Shown here in pieces: positions 25,996-35,102 of a stretch of 64,000 nt of DNA. The notes beneath the pieces were generated by a model. That model did no database searches, had not been told where the DNA came from, and saw nothing but the letters and a program-made list of their open reading frames with translations. This DNA is from DASXZH01 sp036502005 (GTDB taxonomy: Bacteria > Armatimonadota > Fimbriimonadia > Fimbriimonadales > Fimbriimonadaceae). The position numbers were made by a program, and so were the translations under genes. Location: NCBI GenBank assembly GCA_036502005.1, contig DASXZH010000083.1:14388-78387 (forward strand). The letters run 5' to 3'. How positions within the stretch are numbered: the stretch's first letter is position 1; each line of letters begins with the position of its first letter.

Positions 25996-26168
25996 AATGC
26001 CATCCAGTTTTTTTGGTTGAACCAAAGCACCCGTTTCGCCCCTTTGGGGCTTCGAGAAGAACCGCGTTGCATGACCATGCCTTCAGCCTTCGCTAAGTCT
26101 TCTCTGCCCTTCGGGCCTGCATTCCGCCCACGGAATTGAATCCAGGTTTTGAAAAACTGGATGGCATT
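25996..26168. mobile_element. Possible MITE, 173 bp with 17-bp terminal inverted repeats
   Basis: AATGCCATCCAGTTTTT (25996-26012) is matched exactly in reverse complement at 26152-26168. No target duplication was seen at the ends, and no ORF lies inside. It may be an old nonautonomous element or a large RNA/DNA hairpin. Confidence 0.55.
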
Positions 26169-26298
26169 ACACACTCCGGGGTGCGGATTAATCGCATGCT
26201 CCTCCTGCGGTGTCGCTTCGCTTACAACCGGCATGGCAGAGTCTGTGCGAGCCGTGGTGGGCCGAGGCTGAATAAGTAAACAGGCTCAAAAACTCTAT

Positions 26299-26327
26299 TT
26301 GCAACAATTAAGAAAAAGTTTTATACT
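26299..26327 (+). promoter_or_regulatory. Sigma-70-like promoter of the kelch-Hcp operon
   Basis: TTGCAA (26299-26304) and TATACT (26322-26327) are separated by 17 bp. This is the only classical two-box promoter I found upstream of a gene in the window. The resulting leader is about 45 nt and has an AGGAAGG site before the ATG at 26381. Confidence 0.7.
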
Positions 26328-26380
26328 GGACTTACCGGCGGGCGAGAGGGCAAACGCGACGCACGGCAAAGGAAGGTTCC

Positions 26381-26962
26381 ATGAATCAAAACAACGAGAT
26401 CACTCGAAGGAGTGTGATCGCGGGCATTGTCGCCACCGCAGCGGCTCCGCTGCTGTCTGGCCAAGCATTAGCGGGCACATTGGCGGCCGGCAAAAAGGCA
26501 AAAGTCGTCGCCAGGCGGGGTGTCACCGCATTGCCACGCTACTTTCATTCGGCAGTCACTCTGGCGGACGGCAGGGTGCTCGTTACAGGGGGATACCATG
26601 TTGACGAGCCGGCAAGACGGGGCACCACCATCGCACCATCTGGCAACGTCCAAATTTTCGATCCGGGTAGGAACGAGTGGAGTACCGCCGCACCAATGAC
26701 CTTTCCACGGGCTAGGCACGCATCGGTGCTTTTGCCAGATGGGCGCGTTGCCGTCCTCGGCGGCTTTTACAAAGGGCCGCTGGATTCAGTTGAGATCTAC
26801 GATCCTTCTCAAAACACGTGGGCGAAGGGCAAAAAGCTACCCCAGCCTATGTGCGACCACTCGGCCTGCTTCGCGCAGGGAAGGATCATCGTTTCGGGCG
26901 GTCCCGCAGGAGCTCACGCCCTCGACCCTAATGCGGTTTCATTGAAGAGCCAAGTGCCATAG
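26381..26962 (+). CDS. Tat-exported kelch-repeat protein
   Basis: The 193-aa product has a twin-arginine signal (NEITRRSVIAGIVATAAAP). Kelch repeats follow: LPRYFHSAVTLADGRVLVTG, then FPRARHASVLLPDGRVAVLG, then MCDHSACFAQGRIIVSGG, each ending at a GG with a later conserved W or DP. About three repeats are too few for a closed propeller, so it may oligomerise or be truncated, but no decay is visible. It is followed after 10 bp by an Hcp-like gene and both share the upstream promoter. Confidence 0.8.
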   Translation: MNQNNEITRRSVIAGIVATAAAPLLSGQALAGTLAAGKKAKVVARRGVTALPRYFHSAVTLADGRVLVTGGYHVDEPARRGTTIAPSGNVQIFDPGRNEWSTAAPMTFPRARHASVLLPDGRVAVLGGFYKGPLDSVEIYDPSQNTWAKGKKLPQPMCDHSACFAQGRIIVSGGPAGAHALDPNAVSLKSQVP

Positions 26963-26972
26963 GAGATAACAC

Positions 26973-27398
26973 ATGATTTTAATGACCATAGATGCAACCA
27001 AGCAAGGCCGAATATACGGCGGTGGAGCGCAGAGGCAGTGGGACGTTTTGTCCTTTTCGTGGGGTCTTTCAGTTCCCTACGACGAGTCGAGCGGCCGACT
27101 CACGGGAAGGAGGCAGCATAGTCCGGTTGCGCTTGTGCTGTCGGATTATGAGAATGTCGCGCAGTTATTACAAGTTATTGAGACCGGCGAGAATCTGAAA
27201 GAGGTCGTCATATCGATCATTGACGATTCAACCGGTGAACTGGCGGAGCGGATCACTCTCTCAAATCCCTTGCTCATCTCGCTAGACTTCAGCTCGGGAG
27301 GGGATAGGCCAACCGAGAGTATTACGTTTACGTACACGTCAATCAGCTACGTTTCTGGAAACAAAACGTCAATCGACGATTGGCAAGCGCCGACGTAA
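26973..27398 (+). CDS. Hcp-like tube protein (Hcp1/DUF796 family), orphan
   Basis: The 141-aa product shows the Hcp pattern: WDVLSFSWGLSVPYDESSG, then HSPVALVLSDYENVAQLLQV, then GENLKEVVISIIDDSTGE, and near the end TESITFTYTSISYVSG. Hcp proteins form hexameric rings that stack into the inner tube of type VI secretion systems; some Hcp-like proteins act outside such systems. No sheath, baseplate, VgrG or ClpV gene lies in the window. It has no signal peptide. Cotranscription with an exported kelch protein suggests a cargo, receptor or unrelated envelope role, which is inference. Confidence 0.78.
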   Translation: MILMTIDATKQGRIYGGGAQRQWDVLSFSWGLSVPYDESSGRLTGRRQHSPVALVLSDYENVAQLLQVIETGENLKEVVISIIDDSTGELAERITLSNPLLISLDFSSGGDRPTESITFTYTSISYVSGNKTSIDDWQAPT

Positions 27399-27411
27399 AG
27401 ATTCGGTGTTT

Positions 27412-27439
27412 TGGCCGGACGCTTTCAGCGCTTCGGCCA
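27412..27439. terminator. Possible hairpin between convergent genes
   Basis: TGGCCG and CGGCCA pair around a 16-base loop between the stops of the Hcp-like gene and the prepilin gene. T-runs are weak on both strands, so termination is uncertain. Confidence 0.35.
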
Positions 27440-27444
27440 GCACT

Positions 27445-27780
27445 TTACTGAATCACATGCGCGATCGGACTGGTGATCGTGCATGTGGGATACGCGCTAA
27501 TCGCGTTGATCGCATACTTGCCACCCGATGGGCAAACGGGCATGATCTTGATGTACTCGGGAACGAGCACGCTGCTGTTCGGCACAAATGTGTCAAGGAA
27601 GCGATAATCCACCTTTGCCATTTCTTTGGCGGAGTCGATCTGGTGGAGATTGGAGATGCAGCCCTGTGCGTTGGCGGTGTCCCTTGCATGAATCATGTTT
27701 GGAACTGCGATGGAAAGAAGAACGCCGATGATCAGAACGACGATCATGATTTCGATTAGTGTAAATGCTCTCTTTTTCAT
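27445..27780 (-). CDS. Type IV pilin/pseudopilin-like protein
   Basis: From the ATG at 27780 the 111-aa product begins MKKRAFTLIEIMIVVLIIGV, a class-III prepilin signal cleaved before the Phe, with the Glu at position 5 of the mature chain. The rest is a short globular part with two Cys (GCISNLHQID and PVCPSGGKY). The latter segment is typical of small pilin-like proteins of Armatimonadota and Planctomycetota. The start was moved inward 11 codons from the longest frame because the signal begins there and an AGGGATAGG site precedes it. The assembly machinery is not in the window. Confidence 0.85.
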   Translation of the reverse strand: MKKRAFTLIEIMIVVLIIGVLLSIAVPNMIHARDTANAQGCISNLHQIDSAKEMAKVDYRFLDTFVPNSSVLVPEYIKIMPVCPSGGKYAINAISAYPTCTITSPIAHVIQ

Positions 27781-27844
27781 ATAACCTATCCCTGGTGGGA
27801 ATCTTCGTTGCAAGAACTGTGCCAGTCGGGGGGAAATACAAGGG

Positions 27845-27914
27845 AGAACTTAGAAAGTAGAACCTAGAAAGTAGAACGGAGAACTTAGAAAGTAGAACGG
27901 AGAACGAAGAAATA
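27845..27914 (+). repeat. Heptanucleotide array, AGAANNN type, 10 units
   Basis: Ten consecutive 7-mers all begin with AGAA (AGAACTT, AGAAAGT, AGAACCT, AGAACGG and variants). The variable bases are confined to the last three positions. It lies upstream of the HEAT-repeat gene. Confidence 0.9.
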
Positions 27915-27930
27915 CAACCGAGGAAGGAAA

Positions 27931-28470
27931 ATGCGGACAACACAGGAGCGCATAAGGAAGGAGCTGGTTTATTTAAGAGTTTCCGGTTGGATTGGGAAAA
28001 GAGCGGAAACCCGTCTGGCCAAGTTAGGCACGGATGCTTTGCCATTTCTGGAAGAGGCTACTAAGAGCAAACGAGTCGAGTTGCGATATCGTGCGCTGTG
28101 GGCAATTGGCCTTATCGGCACGGAAAGGGCAGTCCCGATTTTGGCGAAGCTTGCATTCGATCAAGACGACGCTGTTTCTTACGATGCCCAAGTCGCGCTT
28201 TCAATGATGTCTTCGCCGCGCGCAGTGCGCTTTGTGTATAGAGCGCTCGCATCGCAGCGCGAGGAAAAGCCACTTGGTGCAAACCTTGGATGCTCCGGGT
28301 CTTACGCACGAATATTCTTACGGCGGCTACTTCATAGTAAGGACCCGGCTTTGGTGCGTAAAGCCATTTACATGGCTGCCCAAAACCGGCATGCCAGGCG
28401 TTTAGTCAAAGAGCTTGTGTTTTCGCCGGACCCGGCCATTCGAGCAATTGCAGAAGACGCCCTTAGTTAG
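27931..28470 (+). CDS. HEAT-repeat protein
   Basis: The 179-aa cytosolic protein consists of helical pairs of HEAT/PBS-lyase type: RYRALWAIGLIGTERAVPIL, then VSYDAQVALSMMSSPRAVRF, then IRAIAEDAL. Such proteins are adaptors that bind proteins or act in bilin lyase-like complexes; the partner is unknown. An AGGAAGG site lies 4 bases before the ATG. Confidence 0.75.
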   Translation: MRTTQERIRKELVYLRVSGWIGKRAETRLAKLGTDALPFLEEATKSKRVELRYRALWAIGLIGTERAVPILAKLAFDQDDAVSYDAQVALSMMSSPRAVRFVYRALASQREEKPLGANLGCSGSYARIFLRRLLHSKDPALVRKAIYMAAQNRHARRLVKELVFSPDPAIRAIAEDALS

Positions 28471-28996
28471 CATGGGCTTAATCCGCCCGCATCTCTTCTT
28501 AAGCACGATTCAAGGTGCGCGCTTTGACTCGCTCTTCCAGGGCCCGTAGTTAATCCGTAGGCCCGCAGGGTCGTTCTTCCTACAGCCCATGGGTGAGCGG
28601 CTCTGGCCGCGAGCCCTGGGTAGAGCACCCGCCCACATTCGGTAGCCCTGTAAGGGCGTAATATGTCCAGCTGACGCCTCAGTCCATATTTAACATTCCG
28701 GGGAACCTAAATTCGAACACCGCATAACAGTATCTTGCCGTGATCCCACATGGAAAGTTACCAATGGGGTCGACATTTGTGCCGCCCATTCAGGGCTACG
28801 GAGTTTGGGTGGTCTACCCAGGACTCGCGGCGGGAGCCGCTCACCCGTGGGCTATAGGAAGAACGACCCTTCGGGCCTAGGGATAAATTCCGAGTGCCAC
28901 GAATCTTGTCAAAGGCGCTATTATCTGCTGGCCGCGGCCTAAAACCAGCGTCGCTATGGTCAAAATCGCTTTCCGAACTGGCGAACGAGACTTTGA
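28471..28996. other. Intergenic region containing a long inverted repeat
   Basis: No gene is visible. Most of the 526 bp is the inverted-repeat element at 28551-28889. The ends beyond it show no feature. Confidence 0.6.
28551..28889. repeat. Long inverted repeat, arms about 118 bp, about 90% identical in the core
   Basis: The left arm (about 28551-28668) and the right arm (about 28772-28889) are reverse complements. In the 73-bp core (28558-28630 with 28809-28881) I count 7 mismatches. Each arm is a series of small hairpins such as CCCGAAGGG and GCCCTGTAAGGGC. Part of the arm is related to 3678-3725. This could be a nonautonomous element mobilised by a Y1 transposase, or a structured RNA. 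Confidence 0.75.
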
Positions 28997-29611
28997 ATGC
29001 TGCCAAACTTAGCTATGAGATTCCCTTTAAGCTTGGCGGTTTTCTCGCTAGCCACAGCAGTGTTGGCTCAGGAAACGCTCACCCATAGCCATCTAGTCTC
29101 GCCGGCCGGCTTGCCGAAAGGCTGGACGCGAATTGAAACAACTTCCGGAGAAGTCTCCATCGGCCTACCGCCGCACTGGGCTGAACTTGACCAGCCGCTG
29201 TCCCATCTAAATCCTAGCCAGCAGGAAGCCTATAGCAAGGAAGGCGAGAACAGGCACAGGGATCGATTAAGTTTCTATTTCAAGCTGCAAGGGTCCACCA
29301 AATACACCGGCTCCGGGCGAATAATGAAGGACACCACGGGCAAAGTGACTCTTAACAGTTGGAAAAAAGCTGGCAACATTCCTCAGGCCAAACAAGTGCA
29401 CTTGCAGGTCAAGGAGCTATTGCTACCTGCGGGCCCAGCCGTCTTGATTGAAATGCACAGATCGCCGGACATGAAGCAAGCCGGCGCGGATATCCTCTTT
29501 TACGCTGTTCAGAAGGGTTCCGCTATTTATGAACTACGTTTTAAAACCACGCCTGGCTTGATCTCGATCAATGACGTCTACAAAATGGCCGAGACCCTCA
29601 AAATCCGCTGA
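28997..29611 (+). CDS. Secreted protein of unknown function
   Basis: The 204-aa product has a signal peptide (MRFPLSLAVFSLATAVLAQ) and a mature domain with WTRIETTSGEVSIGLPPHW near the start and GSAIYELRFKTTPGLI near the end. The second segment resembles PsbP/MOG1-like stress proteins. A second ATG at 29015 begins the signal peptide directly and may be the true start. No neighbour suggests a role. Confidence 0.6.
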   Translation: MLPNLAMRFPLSLAVFSLATAVLAQETLTHSHLVSPAGLPKGWTRIETTSGEVSIGLPPHWAELDQPLSHLNPSQQEAYSKEGENRHRDRLSFYFKLQGSTKYTGSGRIMKDTTGKVTLNSWKKAGNIPQAKQVHLQVKELLLPAGPAVLIEMHRSPDMKQAGADILFYAVQKGSAIYELRFKTTPGLISINDVYKMAETLKIR

Positions 29612-29694
29612 CCCTCATCGAGGAAGTTTGGTTACCGGATCAATTTCACGGGAGAATTGCGATTTAACGTAATCCCGTTAAGATCACGCGAAAA

Positions 29695-29718
29695 ACGCGG
29701 AGATGCGGAGATGCGGAG
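29695..29718 (+). repeat. Octamer array, ATGCGGAG type
   Basis: ACGCGGAG is followed by two ATGCGGAG units. It is the same 8-bp family as at 17040-17680. Confidence 0.7.
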
Positions 29719-29744
29719 GACACACTCACTGTTTTGCGCTCTCT

Positions 29745-31148
29745 TCAGCACGGCAAGCTAAAGCTAAACGTAGCGCCTTTGCCCGGCTCGCCCTCAGCCC
29801 AGATTCGCCCGCCATGGCGGTCCACGATCCGCTTCGCATTCGCCAGTCCCATACCGGTTCCGGCAAACTCCTCATCGCTATGAAGCCTCTCTAGAGGCTG
29901 AAACAGCTTGCCGGAGCAACTGCTATCAAAACCAACTCCGTTATCCTTTACAGAAACAGTCATCTCGTCGCCATCCAAGTAACCGGAAACCTCAACGCGG
30001 CCGTGCCCGCTCCTGGCGCTGAATTTGAAAGCGTTTTCCAGCAAGTTCTGCAATAAAAGGGAGAGCAGCAAGGGGTCGCCCAATAGCTGCAAATTCGGCT
30101 GGATCTCGACCTCAACCGGCCCGCCCCAATCTCGTTCACGAATCTCAGTAATGGCCAACTCGCAAAGAGCGGAAAGATTGACTTGCGATTTTTTGATCTC
30201 GACTTTTCCAAGCCGTGCCATTTCCAACAAAGCATCGATCAGGTTAGATAGCCGCGTGGCGGCCATGTTTACCCGGCCCAGCTCTTTTATGCCTTCCTCT
30301 GGCACCTGCTGGCCGTAGTCCTCCTGAAACATCCGGTTGGTAGCGATGATCCACCGAAGCGGGGCGCGTAGATCGTGGGCTGCAGAATAGCAAAAAATCT
30401 CCAACTCCCTATTGACGGCGTTGAGCTCGTGGGTTCGCTCTTCAACTCTTTTGTCGAGTTCATCATGAGAAGCCTTAAGCTCCGCTGTTTGGGCTTTAAG
30501 CAAGTGCAGGTTATGCTCATATTGGAGGCTGAGTTCCGTCATCGTGCGGTAGGACTGGAAGAGCAGCAGCGCTCCAAGAAGAACAATGCTGCCCCCGAAG
30601 ACGGCAAGCAAGACGATGGCCGACCTTCGCTGGCCCTGCACGCTCATGTCCAAGTTGCCGTGCTCGGCACGCATGAGTTGGTCGAGGACGCCTTGGATTT
30701 GGGACATCGCCAAGGAGCGCGACAAGGTAAGAGTGGTAGCGCCGCCCTGCTTCATAACCGGGTTGTTGCCCGTAAGCTTCAACCAAGCTTCGTAATCTTG
30801 CCCCAACTGCTTCAGGCGTTCAGATTGGGCGGAGTCATTTTTGAGCAAGCCTCTCAATTGGACGAAGAGGCCTGGTAGCTGCCCTCGAGATGCGCCGAAG
30901 TTCTTCCAGAAAGTCGTATCGTGAGTGACTTCCAGCGCTCTAAGGGCAGTATCGCCCTCTTCAATTCTGTTTTGAATTTTCTCGGCCGAAGCGATGACGG
31001 CCTGGTCTCTATCGACGGCACGCGTTTGAAACTCTGAGGCCGCAACAAGCCAAAACAGAAGCGCCAACAGTAGCGCCATCAAGCCTATCGGGAGGTAAAG
31101 GCTCCGTCTTAGCAGGCTCCGAAACGACGGCTCGCTTGTGGAATACAT
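29745..31148 (-). CDS. CHASE3-domain sensor histidine kinase
   Basis: The 467-aa inner-membrane protein has two membrane segments (LYLPIGLMALLLALLFWLVA and AIVLLAVFGGSIVLLGALLL) enclosing a helical CHASE3-like sensor. A coiled coil (about 215-245) follows. The phosphoacceptor His is in FCYSAAHDLRAPLRW. The ATPase domain shows the N box (LLQNLLENAFKFS), G1 (VKDNGVGFD) and G2 (GTGMGLANAKRIVDRHGG). Output is probably through an unlinked response regulator, as none lies beside it. CHASE3 kinases of this type are often relatives of phytochrome-like kinases. Confidence 0.92.
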   Translation of the reverse strand: MYSTSEPSFRSLLRRSLYLPIGLMALLLALLFWLVAASEFQTRAVDRDQAVIASAEKIQNRIEEGDTALRALEVTHDTTFWKNFGASRGQLPGLFVQLRGLLKNDSAQSERLKQLGQDYEAWLKLTGNNPVMKQGGATTLTLSRSLAMSQIQGVLDQLMRAEHGNLDMSVQGQRRSAIVLLAVFGGSIVLLGALLLFQSYRTMTELSLQYEHNLHLLKAQTAELKASHDELDKRVEERTHELNAVNRELEIFCYSAAHDLRAPLRWIIATNRMFQEDYGQQVPEEGIKELGRVNMAATRLSNLIDALLEMARLGKVEIKKSQVNLSALCELAITEIRERDWGGPVEVEIQPNLQLLGDPLLLSLLLQNLLENAFKFSARSGHGRVEVSGYLDGDEMTVSVKDNGVGFDSSCSGKLFQPLERLHSDEEFAGTGMGLANAKRIVDRHGGRIWAEGEPGKGATFSFSLPC

Positions 31149-31339
31149 GGCATCCGTGAACCGCGCTTAGCCTGTGAGCCCCCCTTTGCCTCCCATTGCA
31201 ATGAAAAGAATAGCACCTAAATTGAGTCTTGGCGTTGTAAACTAAGATAGTGATTAATCGTTTAAGGCAAATGGAGAATGCCCCTTAACGACCGATAATA
31301 ATTTAAACAGCTACCAAAAATTTCTGAAGCAGAGGGAGA

Positions 31340-32230
31340 ATGCAGTCAGTTATGAATAAACGCACGAGGGTTTTTTGCGCGTTCACACTCATCGAAGTGA
31401 TGGTTGTGATTGCCATCATCGGCACTTTAGCCGGTTTGCTTTTTCCGGTTTTTTCAAGCGCAAAAGAGGCGGCCAGAGGGACAAGCTGCCTGAGCAATGT
31501 TAAGCAACTCACGGTTGCCGAAATGCTTTATCAGAACGATTACGACGACAACATCTGTCCGGAAGTGCTCTTTCAAAATCTGGCACAGTTCCCTTGGAAT
31601 GGTTGGTTCGGCCAACTTCCCTCCGCAACCGATCCCCTTGATTCGACCAAGGCGCTTCTTGCTCCCTACCTTCACAACACGAGCATCTTCAACTGTCCGG
31701 ATATAGATGTGATCACGGACCCGGTGAGCGAAGATCTGAGCTACGCGATTAACGACCACCTTTGCGTAACGACGATTAACCTCCAGACTTTCAAACCCAC
31801 CTTTACGGTTGTGAATATGTCTGAGGTTCAACTTCCCGCAGAGACCATCATTTTTGGCGATGGGGCGGAAAATGTAAGCGGCCCCGAAGTGACGAAACGG
31901 GCGATCTTGCAGTTCAACACGCAGTTTGCGAACGGCACTTCGCGAGGGTTTTTACACGCTCGGCATGGCGGGCAACTGGCCATGGTTGCTTGGCTGGACG
32001 GGCACGCAAAGCCGGAGCATCTTTCTTATAACACGCGCAACGATAACGCGGAGTACACGGCCACCTGGGAACAGCAAAACGGACTGGGAGACTTCTTGAA
32101 GTATCCGCGCCAGTATGTTGGGGCGACGGGGACAGAGCCTTCTGTTCAGGACATGTATTATTACTTGCCCGATAAGAGCGTTGATAATACGGCGGGGCAC
32201 ACGACTCTTACTGACTGGCTTCTGCTTTAG
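31340..32230 (+). CDS. Prepilin-like protein with DUF1559-type C-terminus
   Basis: The 296-aa product has a class-III prepilin signal (CAFTLIEVMVVIAIIGTLAG). It continues with AARGTSCLSNVKQLTVAEML and ends with a H...DG box (HARHGGQLAMVAWLDGHAKP), the hallmark of the very abundant DUF1559/H-X9-DG proteins of Planctomycetota, Verrucomicrobiota and Armatimonadota. They are thought to be pseudopilin-like surface proteins. The spacing here is one residue longer than usual. An AGAGGGAGA site lies directly before the ATG; a second ATG 12 bp later is possible. Confidence 0.85.
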   Translation: MQSVMNKRTRVFCAFTLIEVMVVIAIIGTLAGLLFPVFSSAKEAARGTSCLSNVKQLTVAEMLYQNDYDDNICPEVLFQNLAQFPWNGWFGQLPSATDPLDSTKALLAPYLHNTSIFNCPDIDVITDPVSEDLSYAINDHLCVTTINLQTFKPTFTVVNMSEVQLPAETIIFGDGAENVSGPEVTKRAILQFNTQFANGTSRGFLHARHGGQLAMVAWLDGHAKPEHLSYNTRNDNAEYTATWEQQNGLGDFLKYPRQYVGATGTEPSVQDMYYYLPDKSVDNTAGHTTLTDWLLL

Positions 32231-32548
32231 TTTGGCGGGGCTTTGGTTTCACGCTGAGATAGTTGGGGATGGGGGACCGGGTATAGCGGATAGGTCACGG
32301 GGAATCGTTGCGCCCTTAAAAGTTGACAGCGGCCGGTGATTTTGAAAGGTCGGACTAATGCGGTCGATTACCTATCCCCACCCTCCAACAGCTATCGCTG
32401 TCCCATCCCTATCCACATCCGCAATCCTCTATCCCCTTTGGCCGTCCAGCACACATTTTGCTGGTTTCCACCCGCAAAATTGTCAGATCGAGGCGGCATT
32501 GTTGCGAGTGGGCTATCAATTGCCTTATCATTGATCTGGTAGGGCTAT
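32231..32548. other. Intergenic region upstream of the collagen-like gene
   Basis: I see no gene and no repeat array. Close to the collagen-like start, ATCAAT/ATTGAT and CAGATC/GATCTG can pair weakly, which may be a regulatory fold or chance. Confidence 0.4.
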
Positions 32549-35101
32549 ATGTTCAAATCATCCTTTCAGAGGCTTAGTGCGCTATTGGTTCTTGGCGCGG
32601 CACTTTCATCTTCGGCGCTTGCTGGTGGTAACGGCAGTGAACCGATTTATCAAATTATCGCCGGGCAAGGTCTTGCCGGCGGGGGTTCGGGCAAATCGGT
32701 TTGTATCTACATTCCGGCAGGCGGCATTACGTATTGCATGCTCTCAGAAGATGTTATCTGCAAGCTAAGAGGTAACACGGGCCCAACCGGTCCCAGAGGA
32801 CCTGCCGGTCCGACCGGGCCACAGGGACCAGCCGGTCCGCAGGGTCCAACCGGGGCGCAAGGGACACCCGGTCCCTCAGGAGCGACTGGCGCTAACGGGG
32901 CTACCGGTGCGACTGGAGCTAATGGGGCTACCGGAGCAACAGGTGCTACCGGGGGAGTTGGCCCAATCGGACCGATGGGCGCAACCGGCCCCACCGGCGC
33001 GAACGGCACCACGGGAGCAACAGGTGCCGCAGGCGCCACAGGTGCAACAGGTGCAACTGGTGCTACGGGACCTATTGGATCTAGAGGAGCGATCGGTCCG
33101 ATTGGCCCGATGGGAGCCACTGGCCCAACAGGATCTACTGGCGCTACAGGAGCAACAGGAGCAACAGGAGCAACAGGGGCAAACGGTGCGACAGGAACTG
33201 CAGGTGCCACCGGTGCTACCGGCGCCACGGGAGCAAATGGTGCGACCGGTGCCACGGGAGCTACTGGCGCTAAAGGTGCTACCGGAGCGACAGGGGGAGT
33301 TGGACCAATAGGACCGATGGGCGTAACCGGACCCACAGGAGCAAACGGCGCAACGGGAGCAACGGGAGCGACCGGAGCGACCGGGTCTACTGGTGCGAAC
33401 GGCGCAACTGGCCCAACTGGCCCAACTGGGTCAACGGGTGCCACTGGAGCAACGGGTTCAACGGGCGCCACTGGAGCTAAAGGAGCTACGGGTGCCACTG
33501 GCGGAGTCGGACCAATCGGACCGATGGGCGCCACCGGCCCCACAGGAGCAAACGGTGCAACAGGATCCACAGGTGCTACTGGAGCAACCGGGTCAACCGG
33601 CGCAACTGGTGCAACTGGTGCAACAGGCTCCACAGGTGCTACCGGCGCAACTGGAGCTAAAGGTGCGATTGGGCCAATCGGCCCTATGGGAGCCACCGGA
33701 CCTAACGGGGCGATGGGGCCGACAGGCGCGACTGGCCCCGTGGGGGCGACAGGGGCAACGGGCGCAACCGGCTCCTCGGGGGCGACAGGACTTAGAGGCG
33801 CACCTGGGCCTCCGGGAGAGACGGGACCGGCTGGAGCCACCGGCGCAACCGGCCCCATGGGGGCGACCGGACTTAGAGGGGCGCCTGGACCTCCGGGAGA
33901 GACGGGACCGGCTGGAGCCACGGGTGCAACTGGAGCCACAGGATCATCTGGAGCTACCGGAGCTGCTGGTGCCACGGGATCAACTGGCGCGACAGGTGCT
34001 ACCGGGGCTAAGGGAGCAACAGGTGCAACCGGCGGAGTCGGACCAATCGGACCCATGGGAGCGACCGGACCTACCGGCGCCACGGGGCCCACAGGTGCAA
34101 CCGGACCAACGGGTGCCACTGGACCCACAGGTGCCACTGGCCCAACCGGACCTCGGGGAACATCTGGCCCTCAAGGGGTCGTCGGCCCCACCGGTTCAAC
34201 AGGCCCTGCTGGAGCGACGGGCTCCACAGGTGCAACCGGAGCAACTGGCGCAACGGGTGCAACCGGCGCCGCTGGAGCTAAAGGCGCCACCGGCGCCACG
34301 GGCGGAGTTGGACCTATCGGCCCGATGGGCGCAACCGGCGCTACGGGTGCCACAGGGGCAACAGGCGCTACGGGAGCCAAAGGTTCTACAGGCGCCACGG
34401 GTGTGACTGGTGGGGTTGGGCCAATCGGACCTATGGGCGCAACTGGCCCCACAGGTGCAACTGGTGCAACGGGGGCCACGGGGGCCACGGGAGCTAAAGG
34501 AGCCACAGGTGCAACTGGACCAACTGGAGCAACTGGGGCAACTGGTGCCACCGGTGCTACGGGTGCTACGGGTGCTACGGGTGCGACTGGCGGGGTTGGG
34601 CCAATCGGACCTATGGGAGCGACAGGACCAACCGGTGCGACGGGAGCTACAGGAGCAACTGGAGCCAGCGGAGCTAAGGGAACCACAGGAGCTACCGGTG
34701 CTACGGGTGCCACGGGAGCGACCGGTGCTACCGGACCCGGCGTGGAGTATTACGCCATCGTTCCAATGAGCATTCAGCCGCCTAAGGCACCCCAAACGAA
34801 TCTTTTGTACACAACGAAAACATTCAACTTAACTTCGGGCAATACGTTGCTGGAAATTAGAGCACACTTCGACGGTGACAATGGGGAGTTTCTTGCTCCT
34901 GGAAGCGAAACAATGACCCTAACTGGGCCAAGCACTAACATTACGGAGACAATCTTTAGTAGCGGCAATGTGCCCTATCAAGATTATTTCTTGAACGGGA
35001 CTTTCCCGCCGGGGTCTTATACGCTCCAGGTATCCGATAACCAAATCGCCGAGGCGTCAGGTTATATCTATATATTGGCTCTAACCGTGCCCAACACCTA
35101 G
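32549..35101 (+). CDS. Secreted collagen-like protein, 850 aa
   Basis: After a signal peptide ([18 protein letters not shown]) and about 50 residues with three Cys, some 650 residues are continuous Gly-X-Y triplets. Most are GAT and GPT. A module around [15 protein letters not shown] occurs about nine times, and [19 protein letters not shown] twice. The last 110 residues form a beta-type globular domain ([19 protein letters not shown] ... [13 protein letters not shown]) that resembles C-terminal trimerisation heads such as the C1q-like end of BclA. The product should form a triple-helical surface filament. Thr at the Y position is the usual O-glycosylation site in bacterial collagens. The repeat DNA could be collapsed or expanded in assembly. 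Confidence 0.9.
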   Translation: MFKSSFQRLSALLVLGAALSSSALAGGNGSEPIYQIIAGQGLAGGGSGKSVCIYIPAGGITYCMLSEDVICKLRGNTGPTGPRGPAGPTGPQGPAGPQGPTGAQGTPGPSGATGANGATGATGANGATGATGATGGVGPIGPMGATGPTGANGTTGATGAAGATGATGATGATGPIGSRGAIGPIGPMGATGPTGSTGATGATGATGATGANGATGTAGATGATGATGANGATGATGATGAKGATGATGGVGPIGPMGVTGPTGANGATGATGATGATGSTGANGATGPTGPTGSTGATGATGSTGATGAKGATGATGGVGPIGPMGATGPTGANGATGSTGATGATGSTGATGATGATGSTGATGATGAKGAIGPIGPMGATGPNGAMGPTGATGPVGATGATGATGSSGATGLRGAPGPPGETGPAGATGATGPMGATGLRGAPGPPGETGPAGATGATGATGSSGATGAAGATGSTGATGATGAKGATGATGGVGPIGPMGATGPTGATGPTGATGPTGATGPTGATGPTGPRGTSGPQGVVGPTGSTGPAGATGSTGATGATGATGATGAAGAKGATGATGGVGPIGPMGATGATGATGATGATGAKGSTGATGVTGGVGPIGPMGATGPTGATGATGATGATGAKGATGATGPTGATGATGATGATGATGATGATGGVGPIGPMGATGPTGATGATGATGASGAKGTTGATGATGATGATGATGPGVEYYAIVPMSIQPPKAPQTNLLYTTKTFNLTSGNTLLEIRAHFDGDNGEFLAPGSETMTLTGPSTNITETIFSSGNVPYQDYFLNGTFPPGSYTLQVSDNQIAEASGYIYILALTVPNT

Positions 35102-35102
35102 G

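Larger units (their letters stand above)
25833..26298. other. Intergenic region with two inverted-repeat elements
   Basis: No gene is visible. The region starts with two AGTAAAC heptamers and holds the inverted repeats at 25847-25905 and 25996-26168. The remaining DNA has palindromic GC-rich patches (for example CCCTTCGGGC near 26106) but no coding signal. Confidence 0.6.

Noticed and set aside
32707..34137. 476-codon minus-strand open frame rich in APVGPV
   Set aside because: It is the antisense of the collagen triplet repeat; the biased codons leave both strands open. No start signal or non-repeat domain.
33393..34406. 337-codon plus-strand open frame, Gln/Arg/Leu-rich
   Set aside because: A shifted reading of the collagen repeat with no independent feature.
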